A stretch of 64,000 nucleotides of DNA from Tepidibacter aestuarii. GTDB lineage: Bacteria > Bacillota > Clostridia > Peptostreptococcales > Peptostreptococcaceae. The notes beneath the pieces were generated by a model, which searched no databases, was not told the DNA's origin, and saw only the letters and a list, made by a program, of their open reading frames with translations. Of the stretch, positions 1-9,774 are shown piece by piece; positions within the stretch are counted from its first letter, which is position 1, and every line of letters begins with the position of its first letter. Made by a program: the position numbers and the translations under genes. Location: contig NZ_OW235315.1 of NCBI RefSeq assembly GCF_934924865.1, positions 992,001 to 1,056,000 of the forward strand, written 5' to 3'.

Positions 1-703
1 CTACTTGAGCATTTTCTAAAGAAGCAAATTCTCTAACTTTTGCAACCATTGGGTTATCAGCAGCTTCATCAGCAAGTTCATCTTCACATACGTTAGTAAC
101 GTATATTACAGGCTTTGAAGTTAAAAGATTTAATTGCTTAACAAAAGTTTGCTCATCTTCTGTGAAGTCCATAGTTCTTATGCACTTATTGTCTTCTAAA
201 GTAGCCTTTAACTTATTTACGAAGTTAAGTTCAGACATAAGAGATTTATCAGCTTTTGCAGCTTTTTGAGTTTTTTGGATTCTTCTCTCAAGTATCTCAA
301 TATCAGAGAATATTAACTCAAGGTTTATAGTCTCTATATCTCTTAGAGGATCTACAGAACCATCAACGTGAACAACGTTAGGGTCTTCAAAGCAACGAAC
401 AACGTGGATTATTGCTTCAACTTCTCTTATATGAGATAAGAACTTGTTACCAAGACCTTCTCCTTTACTAGCGCCACGAACAAGACCTGCTATATCGCAA
501 AACTCTATAGCTGTAGGAACTATTTTTTGAGAATTATATATTTCTTTTAATTTATGTAATCTTTCATCTGGAACTGAAACTACACCAACGTTAGGCTCTA
601 TAGTACAGAATGGATAGTTTGCTGATTCTGCACCAGCTTGAGTTATAGCATTAAATAATGTACTTTTTCCAACGTTAGGTAAACCAACTATACCTAATTT
701 CAT
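1..703 (-). CDS. ychF: Redox/translation-associated P-loop ATPase YchF (3' end outside window)
   Basis: Obg-family P-loop NTPase of the YchF/OLA1 type, cytosolic and ribosome-associated. The 234 visible residues start at ATG 703 (reverse strand) behind a GAAAGGAAG ribosome site. The G1 loop GLPNVGKST is at residues 7-15 and the G3 DIAG at 70-73. The G4 position reads TNVCED rather than NKxD; this NxxE form is known to make YchF prefer ATP over GTP. The frame stays open to base 1, so the C-terminal TGS/ubiquitin-like part lies outside the window. It is divergently transcribed from the lipoprotein gene that follows. Confidence 0.96.
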   Translation of the reverse strand, partial: MKLGIVGLPNVGKSTLFNAITQAGAESANYPFCTIEPNVGVVSVPDERLHKLKEIYNSQKIVPTAIEFCDIAGLVRGASKGEGLGNKFLSHIREVEAIIHVVRCFEDPNVVHVDGSVDPLRDIETINLELIFSDIEILERRIQKTQKAAKADKSLMSELNFVNKLKATLEDNKCIRTMDFTEDEQTFVKQLNLLTSKPVIYVTNVCEDELADEAADNPMVAKVREFASLENAQV

Positions 704-922
704 GTGAATCTTCCTTTCGTTCATTAGTCATCAAATAGTTTTTGTAAAAAACTTTAAAACATACAGAGTTATTATAACTTATATAAGCTATACGTGCAAC
801 AAAACAAAAAAACATGTTGAAAAATTTCGTATCATATTGTTTAGAATTTCCTTAAAAATATAAAATTACTTAACATTAATCTATACAAAAAAAGAAAAAC
901 TATTTATAAAGGATGTGATATT
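704..922. other. Divergent intergenic region ychF / lipoprotein
   Basis: 219 bp of AT-rich DNA between two divergent genes, which must hold both promoters. I see only A/T tracts and no convincing -35/-10 pair or hairpin. Confidence 0.5.
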
Positions 923-1336
923 TTGAATAGAAGATATATTTTTTATATGCTTATAGTTTTGATTTTTATTATTTCTGGATGTGGATCTGCTTCAAATGAA
1001 ACTTCTATGAAAAATGCTGTAGACATACAACAGGATATATCTAAAATCCAGTATATAGGTAATTGTAATGTATTATGCACTAACACTACAGCTCTTATCA
1101 ATGTAGACTTCAAAAATCAAAACGATATGAATTATATTAACCAAGAATCACTTAAAACAAGTATAAAAGATATAGTAAGAAGTGAAAATTCAAGCATAAA
1201 AAACATATTTATAACATCTGATAAAAATGTATCTAAAAAGATTCAAAATATATCTAAAAATGCTGATAAAGGTAAGAATGTAAACTTGAAATGGGAAATA
1301 CAAAATATAGTAAAAAATTTTATCCCAAATGTTTAA
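923..1336 (+). CDS. YhcN/YlaJ-family sporulation lipoprotein
   Basis: Small secreted lipoprotein of 137 aa. It has a TTG start behind AAAGGATGTG, a hydrophobic signal peptide and a lipobox ending in SGC with the lipidated cysteine at residue 20. The mature part has the layout of the YhcN/YlaJ spore lipoproteins: a conserved TALINVDF-like strand, then alternating helix and strand, then a C-terminal IVKNFIP-like tail. In that family members sit on the forespore or cortex membrane and help germination or outgrowth; this role is inferred. Monocistronic, followed by a terminator. Confidence 0.75.
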   Translation: MNRRYIFYMLIVLIFIISGCGSASNETSMKNAVDIQQDISKIQYIGNCNVLCTNTTALINVDFKNQNDMNYINQESLKTSIKDIVRSENSSIKNIFITSDKNVSKKIQNISKNADKGKNVNLKWEIQNIVKNFIPNV

Positions 1337-1338
1337 GT

Positions 1339-1368
1339 GAACAGAAAAACTTCTGTTCTTTATTTTTG
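1339..1368 (+). terminator. Rho-independent terminator after lipoprotein gene
   Basis: An 8-bp stem GAACAGAA/TTCTGTTC with an AAAC loop is followed by a T-rich tract, 2 nt after the stop codon. Confidence 0.8.
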
Positions 1369-1393
1369 TAAATACTCATAATTTTATAAGTAT

Positions 1394-2557
1394 ATGAAAG
1401 AATTTTTTATATTACTTATAAAATTGTGGGTGATAAATTTGTTAAAAAAAATAATATTGGGATTATGTTTTTTTTGTATATTCATATTAGATGGATTTTT
1501 AGAAAGGACGTGTATAGTAGTATTCACTATTGGTATTTATAATATAATATCAGACAAAGATGCTGAATTTTTGATTACAGGTTTTTTTATATCATATTTT
1601 ATACTAAATTTTGTGGTAATAATATTTTTTCAACAAGATGTCCATACAAAAAGATTAGAAATATCTGATAAGCCACAATCTAAAAAAGCTATAGTACTGG
1701 TATACGATGGAGAGGATAGAAGATACAACTTAAGACAAAGGGCAACGGAAATTTATTATAGAGATGGTGTATATTCGTTTTTTAATATGACGCATAAGCT
1801 ACATAAATATAAAGATGCTTATGAGCATTTAGGGTCTAGTCAATTTAAGGATAAAGCGAATATTGTAAGAAAGAATTTATCTAAAAAATTAAAAAATGAG
1901 TATACAATAGTAAACAGCAATTTGTATACAGATAAATATATAGAAGATACTTTAATAGATTTGGTAAATAGCGGGTATAAAGATATAATATTATGTCCTA
2001 TGTTTTTGACTGAGGGCAAGGATTACGATTTATTAAAAAAGAGAATAGGAAATTTAGGAATATTAAAATATGAAGTAAATATAAAAATTACCGATTTATT
2101 TTGGAATTCAAGGGCGCTTGCAAGTGCATATAAAGACGAAATTATAAATAGTATAAGTGATACTAATAAGTCTATAGGTGTACTTTTAATTGGCCTTGAA
2201 AAAAAGAATGACTTAAATCAAGATATACTTTTTAGAGAAAAAATAAAAAAATATCTTGCATATGAGAAAAATTATGATATAAAAGTAAAATTACCTCTTT
2301 TAGAAAATCATAAAAAGGATATAATAAAAACAGGAGATGAATTACTAGAATATGGTATAGATCGTTTGTATTTGGTTATGCCGACTGCATTATTTGAAAA
2401 CATATATATAAGATCTTTGGGAGAATATATACTTGAAAAACTAGACATACCTGATGGAACTGGATTTTATTACATAGGACCATTTAATGAAAATGAGGTA
2501 TTAGTAGATGAACTTTATAAAAAAATAAAATTGATAGAGAATGAAGGAGGTAAATAA
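1394..2557 (+). CDS. Membrane-anchored ferrochelatase/CbiX-like protein
   Basis: 387 aa if the ATG at 1394 is used. No clear ribosome site precedes that ATG. An in-frame TTG at 1439 has GGGTGAT 6 nt upstream and may be the true start (372 aa). Two or three hydrophobic segments fill the first ~80 residues. The soluble remainder looks like the two-lobed chelatase fold of ferrochelatase/CbiX proteins: a first strand KKAIVLVYDG, a GYKDIILCPMFLTEG segment near the domain middle, and a repeated strand-helix unit in the second half. The substrate cannot be told. The stop is 1 nt before the start of the next gene, so it is probably co-transcribed and coupled with the M16 peptidases. Confidence 0.55.
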   Translation: MKEFFILLIKLWVINLLKKIILGLCFFCIFILDGFLERTCIVVFTIGIYNIISDKDAEFLITGFFISYFILNFVVIIFFQQDVHTKRLEISDKPQSKKAIVLVYDGEDRRYNLRQRATEIYYRDGVYSFFNMTHKLHKYKDAYEHLGSSQFKDKANIVRKNLSKKLKNEYTIVNSNLYTDKYIEDTLIDLVNSGYKDIILCPMFLTEGKDYDLLKKRIGNLGILKYEVNIKITDLFWNSRALASAYKDEIINSISDTNKSIGVLLIGLEKKNDLNQDILFREKIKKYLAYEKNYDIKVKLPLLENHKKDIIKTGDELLEYGIDRLYLVMPTALFENIYIRSLGEYILEKLDIPDGTGFYYIGPFNENEVLVDELYKKIKLIENEGGK

Positions 2558-2558
2558 T

Positions 2559-3818
2559 TTGAATAAAGTAGAGAGAATAAATTTAAATGAAAAAATAAAC
2601 TTGACTTTTATAGGTGCAAATAAATTCAAAACTAACTTGATAAGTGTATATATGCAAAGACCGCTTGATAAAAAAGAAGTTACTAAAAATGCTTTGATAC
2701 CTAATATACTTAAAAGCGGTAGCAATAAATTTAAAAGCCAACGAGAGATATCTAAGAAATTAGATAACCTATATGGAGCGGGAGTTTATGCTGATATAGC
2801 TAAAAAAGGAGATAGACAGATACTTAGCTTTAAGATGTCTATAACAGATGAGACTTATTTAGATGAAGAAATACTTAAAGAAAGCTTGATGTTTTTTAAT
2901 GATATGATAAATGATCCTTTAGTAGAAAACGGAGGATTTAATAAAGAATATGTAGATATAGAAAAGAATAATTTAAGAGATAAAATAAAATCTAGAATAA
3001 ATGATAAGAGTAGGTACGCACTTGAAAGATGTGTTGAAGAAATGTGCAAGGATGAAAAATTCAGTATATATGAATATGGATATGAAGAAGATATAGATTC
3101 AATAGATGAAAAAAACTTGTATGATCACTATGAAAATATAATGAAGACATCTCCTATAGATATAGTTGTTGCAGGAAATTTAGATAAAGAAAAAGTTTTA
3201 GATTATATAAAAACTATATTTAAATTTGAAAGAGAAAATGTGATAGATTTAGTTGAGGATAAAAATGTAAGTAAGGTTGACTCTATTAAGAATGCAGTAG
3301 ATAAGATGGATGTTACTCAGGGCAAGATAACGCTAGGATATAGAACGAATATAGATTATAAGGATGATAAATATTATTCTTTAATGGTTTATTCTAGTAT
3401 ACTAGGAGGAGGTCCTCATTCTAAGCTGTTTGTAAATGTAAGAGAAAAAGAGAGCTTATGTTATTATGTTTACTCTATGATAGAAAAGTATAAATCTATT
3501 ATGTTTATATCATCTGGAATAGAAATAGATAAATACGATAAGGCTATAGAACTTATAGGTCAACAGCTTGAAAAGATTAAAAGATCTGAGATATCTGAGG
3601 AAGAAATAAGAAATAGTAAAAATTCTATAATAAATTCTATAAATTCTGTTAGAGATAGCTTAAACTCTCTTTCTGATTTTTATTACAGCCAAGGAATAAG
3701 CGGAGTTAATGAAGGCCTAGATACTATAATGAAGAAGATAGAAAATGTTGAGATAAAAGATGTTGTAGATGTATCTTCTGGTATAACATTAGATACTGTG
3801 TATTTTTTAAGAAACTAA
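2559..3818 (+). CDS. M16-family peptidase-like protein, YmfF type (no zinc motif)
   Basis: M16 metallopeptidase homologue of 419 aa. The better start is TTG 2559, 6 nt after AAGGAGG, rather than the ATG at 2541 that lies inside the ribosome site. It has the two-lobe M16 fold, including an RxxxR-like GGGPHSKLFVNVREKESLCYY segment in the C-terminal half, but no HxxEH, so it is the catalytically inactive partner. Together with the next gene it matches Bacillus YmfF/YmfH, which are annotated in relation to EF-P 5-aminopentanol modification; the role here is inferred from that pairing. Confidence 0.85.
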   Translation: MNKVERINLNEKINLTFIGANKFKTNLISVYMQRPLDKKEVTKNALIPNILKSGSNKFKSQREISKKLDNLYGAGVYADIAKKGDRQILSFKMSITDETYLDEEILKESLMFFNDMINDPLVENGGFNKEYVDIEKNNLRDKIKSRINDKSRYALERCVEEMCKDEKFSIYEYGYEEDIDSIDEKNLYDHYENIMKTSPIDIVVAGNLDKEKVLDYIKTIFKFERENVIDLVEDKNVSKVDSIKNAVDKMDVTQGKITLGYRTNIDYKDDKYYSLMVYSSILGGGPHSKLFVNVREKESLCYYVYSMIEKYKSIMFISSGIEIDKYDKAIELIGQQLEKIKRSEISEEEIRNSKNSIINSINSVRDSLNSLSDFYYSQGISGVNEGLDTIMKKIENVEIKDVVDVSSGITLDTVYFLRN

Positions 3819-3833
3819 AGGAGGCGTAAAAAT

Positions 3834-5114
3834 ATGAAAAAAATAGTGAATGATATATTAAAAGAAGAACTATACTATGATAAATTAGATTGTGGCTTAG
3901 AAGTATTTTTTATGCCTAAGGAAGGGTTTAGTAAAAAATACGCTGTATTTGCTACCAACTATGGTTCTAATGAATTAGAGTTTATACCTATAAATGAGAC
4001 TGAAAAAATTAAAGTTAACGAAGGAATAGCTCATTTTTTAGAGCATAAAATGTTTGAACAACCAGGTGGTGGTAATGCATTTGATAAATTCTCTTTACTT
4101 GGAGCTAGTGCGAATGCTTATACTAATTTTACTATGACAGCTTATCTGTTTTCGGCAACAAATAACTTTTATGAATCATTAGACCATTTAATAGATTATG
4201 TTCAAACTCCTTATTTTACTGATGAAAACGTAGAAAAAGAAAAAGGAATTATTGCACAGGAAATAAACATGTACGATGATAATGCCGATTGGAAGGTATA
4301 TTTTAATACTTTAAAGGCTATGTATATTAATCACAATACGAGAATAGATATTGCAGGAAGTGTGGAGAGTATATATAAGATAGATAAAGAAGAATTATAT
4401 AAGTGCTACAATACTTTTTATAATCCTTCTAACATGGCTTTATTCGTAGTTGGGGATTTAGATCGTGATAAGGTAATGGAAACTATAAATAAAGCTATAA
4501 AACCTAAGGATACTCTTGATGATATAAAGGTATTTAAAGAAGATGAGCCAAATGAAATTAAGCAAAGAGAGATTGTAGAGAATTTATCTGTTTCTATACC
4601 TTTATTCAACATAGGTATAAAGGATTTAGATGTAAATATGAGTGGTAATGATCTTCTTAAAAAAGAAATATGCACAGAGATAATACTAGATATGATACTT
4701 AAAAAAGGAAGTAGTGTATATGAGAAGCTTTATCTAAGCGGACTTATTAATCAAAACTTCGGTTGTGATCATGTATCTCAAATAGACCATGGATACACTA
4801 TCATAGGAGGAGAATCTAAAGACCCTCATAAGGTCAGAGAGATTGTATTTGAGTATATAAATAAATATAAGCAAGATGGCCTTGATAAAGAAGATTTTGA
4901 TAGAATAAAGAAAAAGAAGATAGGAATGTTTTTAAAGTACTTTGACTCAGTAGAATTTATCGCTAACAACTTTATATCTTATCATTTCAGAAAAATAAAC
5001 TTTATAGACTATCTAGAAATATTAAAGACTATAACGTTTGAAGATGTAAAAGATAGATTCAACAAACATTTTGATGAAAAGTATTCTGTTATATCAATAA
5101 TAAATCCTAAATAA
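3834..5114 (+). CDS. M16-family zinc metallopeptidase, YmfH type
   Basis: 426 aa, ATG behind AAAGGAGGCG. The zinc site HFLEH is at residues 67-71 and the third ligand Glu is about residue 143 in the IIAQEINMY segment, so this is the active subunit of the pair. The gene starts 15 nt after the YmfF-like gene, which suggests a two-subunit peptidase like other active/inactive M16 pairs. It ends the operon, with a terminator 30 nt downstream. Confidence 0.9.
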   Translation: MKKIVNDILKEELYYDKLDCGLEVFFMPKEGFSKKYAVFATNYGSNELEFIPINETEKIKVNEGIAHFLEHKMFEQPGGGNAFDKFSLLGASANAYTNFTMTAYLFSATNNFYESLDHLIDYVQTPYFTDENVEKEKGIIAQEINMYDDNADWKVYFNTLKAMYINHNTRIDIAGSVESIYKIDKEELYKCYNTFYNPSNMALFVVGDLDRDKVMETINKAIKPKDTLDDIKVFKEDEPNEIKQREIVENLSVSIPLFNIGIKDLDVNMSGNDLLKKEICTEIILDMILKKGSSVYEKLYLSGLINQNFGCDHVSQIDHGYTIIGGESKDPHKVREIVFEYINKYKQDGLDKEDFDRIKKKKIGMFLKYFDSVEFIANNFISYHFRKINFIDYLEILKTITFEDVKDRFNKHFDEKYSVISIINPK

Positions 5115-5145
5115 TAACTTAAAAATTAATATTATGATATAATAA

Positions 5146-5174
5146 AAGCTAGGTTTAACCTGGCTTTTTTCTTT
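5146..5174 (+). terminator. Terminator after ymfH-type gene
   Basis: Stem AAGCTAGG/CCTGGCTT with a TTTAA loop, followed by TTTTTTCTTT. Confidence 0.85.
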
Positions 5175-5233
5175 CCAGGAAATTATATGATTTTTAAGTA
5201 GTGATAATATTGCTTAGAGCACTACAGTATCAA

Positions 5234-5303
5234 CTGTTTTGAGCAACGGGCCCATAGGGATCGTTGACGACATGGATAAGTGCGTAGCAACTAAACGAAT
5301 TTT
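5234..5303 (+). repeat. Two-hairpin dispersed element, copy 1 (upstream of lgt)
   Basis: About 70 nt sharing the core GAGCAACGG...ATCGTTG-CGACATG...GTGCGTAGC...CGAATTTT with four other sites in the window. Hairpin 1 is CAACG/CGTTG with an inner CCC/GGG. Hairpin 2 is AGT-GC/GC-ACT around a GTA loop. It lies between the upstream terminator and the lgt ribosome site, which begins about 9 nt after the element. Function and family unknown. Confidence 0.8.
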
Positions 5304-5324
5304 TTATTTTTGGAGGTGTTTTTT

Positions 5325-6062
5325 TTGGATCCTATTGCATTTACTATATTCGGTATAGATGTTAGATGGTATGGAGTATTGATATCCACAGGTATAATGC
5401 TAGGCATGGTACTGGCGCTTAGAGAAGCTAGAAGAGTAGGTATAAATGAAGATAAATTGCTAGATTTATTATTAATAGCTATTCCTTGTTCTATAATTGG
5501 AGCTAGAACGTATTATGTCATATTTAATTGGGGCATATATAAAGGAAATATATATGAAATGATAAACATTAGAGGCGGAGGACTTGCTATTCACGGGGCT
5601 ATAATAGCTTCTGTTTTAGTTGCATATATATTTTGTAGGGTTAAGGATTTGGATTTTTTAAAGATACTAGATTTAACTGCTCCAAGCCTAGCTTTTGGTC
5701 AGGCTATAGGAAGATGGGGAAATTTCATAAATCAAGAGGCTTATGGTAGACCCACTGATTTGCCATGGGCAATCAATGTAGATGGAGTTAATGTACATCC
5801 TACTTTCTTATATGAGTCTTTTTGGGACTTTTGTCTGTTCTTATTTCTAATGTGGCTTAGAAAAAATAAGAAATATGATGGGAATGTATTTGTATATTAT
5901 GCTATTATATATTCTGTTGGAAGATTCTTTATTGAAGGGCTTAGAATAGATAGCTTAATGATCGGGCCTCTTAGAATGGCTCAGGTTATAAGTCTAGCAA
6001 CAATAGGTGTAGGTATTATTATTCATTTTGCGCTTATGAATAAGAAAAAGAACAAGGTTTAA
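5325..6062 (+). CDS. lgt: Prolipoprotein diacylglyceryl transferase
   Basis: Integral membrane enzyme that moves diacylglycerol from phosphatidylglycerol to the lipobox cysteine of prelipoproteins; LspA (61.45 kb) acts next. 245 aa from TTG 5325, which has GGAGGTG 6 nt upstream. The in-frame TTG at 5310 overlaps that ribosome site and is rejected. The family signature GRWGNFINQEAYG is at residues 129-141, the conserved His-Gly pair at 90-91, and there are about seven hydrophobic segments. It follows repeat copy 1 and precedes rsmH by 13 nt. Confidence 0.96.
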   Translation: MDPIAFTIFGIDVRWYGVLISTGIMLGMVLALREARRVGINEDKLLDLLLIAIPCSIIGARTYYVIFNWGIYKGNIYEMINIRGGGLAIHGAIIASVLVAYIFCRVKDLDFLKILDLTAPSLAFGQAIGRWGNFINQEAYGRPTDLPWAINVDGVNVHPTFLYESFWDFCLFLFLMWLRKNKKYDGNVFVYYAIIYSVGRFFIEGLRIDSLMIGPLRMAQVISLATIGVGIIIHFALMNKKKNKV

Positions 6063-6075
6063 TTAGGAGGAAGAA

Positions 6076-7011
6076 ATGGAATTTAATCACGTATCAGTAT
6101 TACTAGATGAATGTATAGAAAATTTAAATATAAAACCTGATGGAGTATATATTGACGGTACTTTAGGAGGGGCAGGACACTCTGGTGAGATAGCAAAGAG
6201 GCTTGGAGAAAGTGGAATGTTAATAGCATTTGACCAGGATATTAATGCTATAAACGTTGCTAAGGAAAGACTTAAGGCCTATGAAGGCAGGGTTAAGTTT
6301 GTACACTCTAATTTCGTAAACCTAAAAGATGAATTAGAAAAGTTAGGAATAGAACATATTGATGGTATATTAATGGATCTTGGAGTATCATCACACCAGT
6401 TAGATGAAAGAGAAAGAGGTTTTTCTTATATGCAAGATGCAGATCTTGACATGAGAATGGATATTAGAAATCCTCTTACGGCTGAGTATATAGTTAATAA
6501 TTATAGTGAGGATGAGCTTGATAGAATAATAAAATTATATGGTGAAGAAAATTGGTCTAGAAGAATTGCAAAATTCATAGTAGAAAAAAGAGAGGAAAAC
6601 TATATAAAGACTACTGGAGAATTGGTTGATATTATAAAAAGAGCCATACCTAAAAAAGCAAGAATAGATGGACCTCATCCTGCTAAAAGAACATTTCAAG
6701 CTTTAAGAATTGAAGTTAATAACGAACTAGATATAATAGATAAGACGATAGAGGATGCAGCAAGCATTATGAATCCTAAAGGAAGAATATGTGTTATAAC
6801 ATTCCATTCTCTTGAGGATAGAATAGTAAAAAATGTATATAAAAAATTATATACAGATTGTATATGTCCTAAAGAACTTCCTATATGTCAATGTGATGAG
6901 GAAAGAGTAGTTAAGATAATAACTAGAAAACCTATACTTCCAACTGATCAGGAAATAGAATTTAATCCAAGATCTAGAAGTGCTAAGCTAAGAGTTGCTG
7001 AAAAAATATAA
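6076..7011 (+). CDS. rsmH: 16S rRNA m4C1402 methyltransferase RsmH (MraW)
   Basis: Transfers a methyl group from SAM to N4 of C1402 in 16S rRNA. 311 aa, the usual length, ATG behind TTAGGAGGAAG. The SAM-binding [10 protein letters not shown] is at residues 27-36, followed by [12 protein letters not shown] and the family block [17 protein letters not shown]. It is the first gene of the conserved dcw order, followed by ftsL and PBP genes. Confidence 0.97.
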   Translation: MEFNHVSVLLDECIENLNIKPDGVYIDGTLGGAGHSGEIAKRLGESGMLIAFDQDINAINVAKERLKAYEGRVKFVHSNFVNLKDELEKLGIEHIDGILMDLGVSSHQLDERERGFSYMQDADLDMRMDIRNPLTAEYIVNNYSEDELDRIIKLYGEENWSRRIAKFIVEKREENYIKTTGELVDIIKRAIPKKARIDGPHPAKRTFQALRIEVNNELDIIDKTIEDAASIMNPKGRICVITFHSLEDRIVKNVYKKLYTDCICPKELPICQCDEERVVKIITRKPILPTDQEIEFNPRSRSAKLRVAEKI

Positions 7012-7049
7012 TTATTTAGAGAATACTCAAATGTAAAGGGGGATTGAGT

Positions 7050-7436
7050 ATGGATAAAAAAGAGACAATAAATTTAAATGATTATAAGAAAAAAAAGAAG
7101 AAGCAATTAAAGAAAAAAACTCAATTAAACAATATAAATAAACCTAAAAACAAAAAATCTAGAAATAAAAGAAAAACTCTAGTTTATATTGTATTTGTTG
7201 GAATTGTATTATCCATAGTAATAACCTTTATGTATAGATATTCAGTTATATCTGGACTCAAATATGATATGGAATCTTTAAAAAAAGAACTTGGAAACAA
7301 AAAAAATGAAAAAAAACAATTAGATTTGAAATTAGAGGAACTAAACAGAAGTGGATTTATAGAAAAAGAAGCCATAGAGAGGCTTAATATGAATTATCCA
7401 ACTGAAGAACAAACTGTTTATATAAATATTGATTGA
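7050..7436 (+). CDS. ftsL: Septum protein FtsL (FtsL/DivIC family)
   Basis: Bitopic membrane protein of the divisome that bridges FtsB/DivIC-type and FtsQ/DivIB proteins. 128 aa from ATG 7050; AAAGGGGG sits 8 nt upstream, whereas the TTG at 7044 is too close to it. A very Lys-rich cytoplasmic N-terminus (~45 residues) is followed by one membrane helix, then a coiled-coil segment (KKELGNKKNEKKQLDLKLEEL) outside the membrane. Position between rsmH and the PBP gene supports the call, since sequence conservation is low in this family. Confidence 0.85.
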   Translation: MDKKETINLNDYKKKKKKQLKKKTQLNNINKPKNKKSRNKRKTLVYIVFVGIVLSIVITFMYRYSVISGLKYDMESLKKELGNKKNEKKQLDLKLEELNRSGFIEKEAIERLNMNYPTEEQTVYINID

Positions 7437-7454
7437 TGATAAGGGGGGGAGCTT

Positions 7455-9626
7455 TTGTCTAAATCTAATATGCGCTATAAAAACAGATTGATGATTGTAT
7501 TATTTGCAGTTAGTTTTCTGTTTTTATGTTTAGTTGTAAGAATTGGATACTTACAATTGGTAAAAGGCGTTTGGCTAAAAGAGAAGGCTTTATCTCAACA
7601 GACAAAGGATGTCTCAGTAGAAGCTAAAAGAGGGACTATATACGATAGAAAAGGAAAAGAACTTGCTCTAAGTCTTACTAAATATACTGTTTGGGCAGAA
7701 CCATCTAAGATGATATCTTCAAGTAAAAAAGATTTAAGAGAAGATTATGCAAAAGTTCTTGCTGAGGTATTAGAAGAAGATAAAAACACTATTTTAAATG
7801 AACTAAATTCTGATAAGAACATTGTAAGAGTAAAAAGATGGATAGATTATGATAAGGTACAAGAATTAAAGAAACATAAATTAAGAGGTATGTGGATAGT
7901 CAAAGACAATAAGAGATTTTATCCTTATGGAAACTTTGCATCTCATGTAATTGGACATGTTTCAGGTGACAATTCTGGAATGTCAGGTATAGAAAACAAA
8001 TATGATAAAGAGCTAAGAGGTCTTCCTGGTAGAAACATAATAAGCACAGATGTATCAGGAAGAGAAATCCCATATGGAAATGGTAAATATAATGAGCCTA
8101 AAGATGGAATGAATATAGTTTTAACTATTGACGAGGTTATTCAACATTATGCAGAAGAGGCAGTCGATAAGGCTTTAATTAATGCCAATGCTAAAAAAGC
8201 TCATGCAATAGTTATGGATCCTAAAACTGGTGAAATTTTATCTATGGTTTCAAAGCCAGATTATGACCCTAACAAGCCAAGAATACCTGTATATCCTGTA
8301 TACCAACAGCGTATGGATTCAGGAGAGAGTCAGCTTGATGTATTGTTAGATATGTGGAGAAATCCTATGGTAAATGATATATATGAACCAGGGTCTACTT
8401 TTAAGTTGATAGTAGCTGCAGCGGGACTTGAAGAAGGTGTTGTAAAGTCTAATGAAAAATTTTATGACAAAGGGTATATTATGGTTGCAGATAGAATGAT
8501 AAAAGATGCTGGATATCCTAAGAGTCATGGAGAAGAGACTTTTGCTCAGGCTATTCAAAATTCATGTAACCCAGTGTTTGTTCAAGTCGGACAAAGGCTA
8601 GGTCTTGATAGACTATATGAATACGTACAAGCATTTGGTGTAACAGAAAAAACGGGTATAGACTTACCTGGTGAGGGAAGAGGAATTACATATAAGAAAA
8701 AGGATGTAGGGCCTGTGGAACTTGCAACTATGTCATTTGGACAAGGTATATCTATAACTCCTATACAATTGATAACTGCTGTTTCATCTATAGCTAATAA
8801 TGGAAAACTTATGAAACCAAGGGTTGTTAAAGAATTTATAAATAGCAATGGAGATGTTGTTGAAAGATTTGAACCTGAGGAAGTAAGAACTGTAATATCT
8901 GAAGATACAGCTAAGTTACTTAGAAGTATAATGGAAGATGAGGTTACACAAGGTGGAGGTAAAAATGCATATATATCCGGTTATCATGTTGGAGGAAAGA
9001 CTGGAACTGCTCAAAAAGTTATAAATGGAAGGTATGCAGATGGAAAATACATATCTTCTTTTGTAGGGATAGCTCCTGCTGATAATCCAAAGGTTGTAGT
9101 TTTGGTGGTTGTGGATGAACCTAATGTACAAAGCTATTATGGAGGAAGTGTAGCAGCTCCTGCTGTTAAAGATATAATATATAATACTTTAAGATATTTA
9201 AATGTAAAGCCTGTTTATACAGAAAAAGAAAAACAAGAACTTATAAAAGAAGAGACTACAGTTCCTGAGATTAGAAACTTAACTCTTCAAGAGGCTGGAA
9301 AATTATTATTGAATAATAAGCTGAACTTTACTATAGAACCTAATATGAATGTAAATGGAAGTGAACAAATTATAGATATGTTTCCAAAGCCAGGTACTAA
9401 AATACCTATAGAATCAAATGTAATACTATATGTAAAAGGAAAAAATGACAACAATAAAGTCAATGTTCCAAATGTAGAAGGAAAAACTATAAAAGAAGTT
9501 TCCAATATATTTGAGGGCTTAGGTATAAAACTTAAGGCTATGGGAAGTGGAAAAGCAGTTACTCAAAATCCTGCTGAAAATACTCAAGTAGAACCAAACT
9601 CTATAGTTACAGTACAATTTGAATAA
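7455..9626 (+). CDS. Class B PBP transpeptidase with two PASTA domains (FtsI/SpoVD type), first tandem copy
   Basis: Cross-links peptidoglycan at the septum or cortex. 723 aa, TTG start behind AAGGGGGGG. One N-terminal membrane helix (~13-33), PBP dimer domain, then the transpeptidase domain with STFK at 314-317, SCN at 370-372 and KTGT at 515-518. Two PASTA repeats fill about residues 600-723. Length and PASTA count are closer to vegetative PBP2B than to one-PASTA SpoVD. A terminator directly follows, separating it from the paralogue downstream; one copy may serve division and the other the spore cortex. Confidence 0.93.
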   Translation: MSKSNMRYKNRLMIVLFAVSFLFLCLVVRIGYLQLVKGVWLKEKALSQQTKDVSVEAKRGTIYDRKGKELALSLTKYTVWAEPSKMISSSKKDLREDYAKVLAEVLEEDKNTILNELNSDKNIVRVKRWIDYDKVQELKKHKLRGMWIVKDNKRFYPYGNFASHVIGHVSGDNSGMSGIENKYDKELRGLPGRNIISTDVSGREIPYGNGKYNEPKDGMNIVLTIDEVIQHYAEEAVDKALINANAKKAHAIVMDPKTGEILSMVSKPDYDPNKPRIPVYPVYQQRMDSGESQLDVLLDMWRNPMVNDIYEPGSTFKLIVAAAGLEEGVVKSNEKFYDKGYIMVADRMIKDAGYPKSHGEETFAQAIQNSCNPVFVQVGQRLGLDRLYEYVQAFGVTEKTGIDLPGEGRGITYKKKDVGPVELATMSFGQGISITPIQLITAVSSIANNGKLMKPRVVKEFINSNGDVVERFEPEEVRTVISEDTAKLLRSIMEDEVTQGGGKNAYISGYHVGGKTGTAQKVINGRYADGKYISSFVGIAPADNPKVVVLVVVDEPNVQSYYGGSVAAPAVKDIIYNTLRYLNVKPVYTEKEKQELIKEETTVPEIRNLTLQEAGKLLLNNKLNFTIEPNMNVNGSEQIIDMFPKPGTKIPIESNVILYVKGKNDNNKVNVPNVEGKTIKEVSNIFEGLGIKLKAMGSGKAVTQNPAENTQVEPNSIVTVQFE

Positions 9627-9660
9627 AAAATTCACTTTTGAAATTATAATTTTTAGATGA

Positions 9661-9691
9661 AAGATATGCGTATTACGCATATCTTTTTTTT
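9661..9691 (+). terminator. Terminator between the two PBP genes
   Basis: 10-bp stem AAGATATGCG/CGCATATCTT followed by eight T. It implies that the second PBP gene has its own promoter. Confidence 0.9.
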
Positions 9692-9774
9692 ATTATGAAT
9701 AATAATTATAATGAAAAGCATGGTATTAATGGAGGGGATTATTATAGTGATGTAATGCGAAGGGGGATACGTCT

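Noticed and set aside
5234..5303. Assignment of the repeat to a known riboswitch or ribozyme (c-di-GMP I/II, preQ1, pistol, hatchet, twister)
   Set aside because: None of the consensus core sequences of these classes is present; downstream genes share no pathway.
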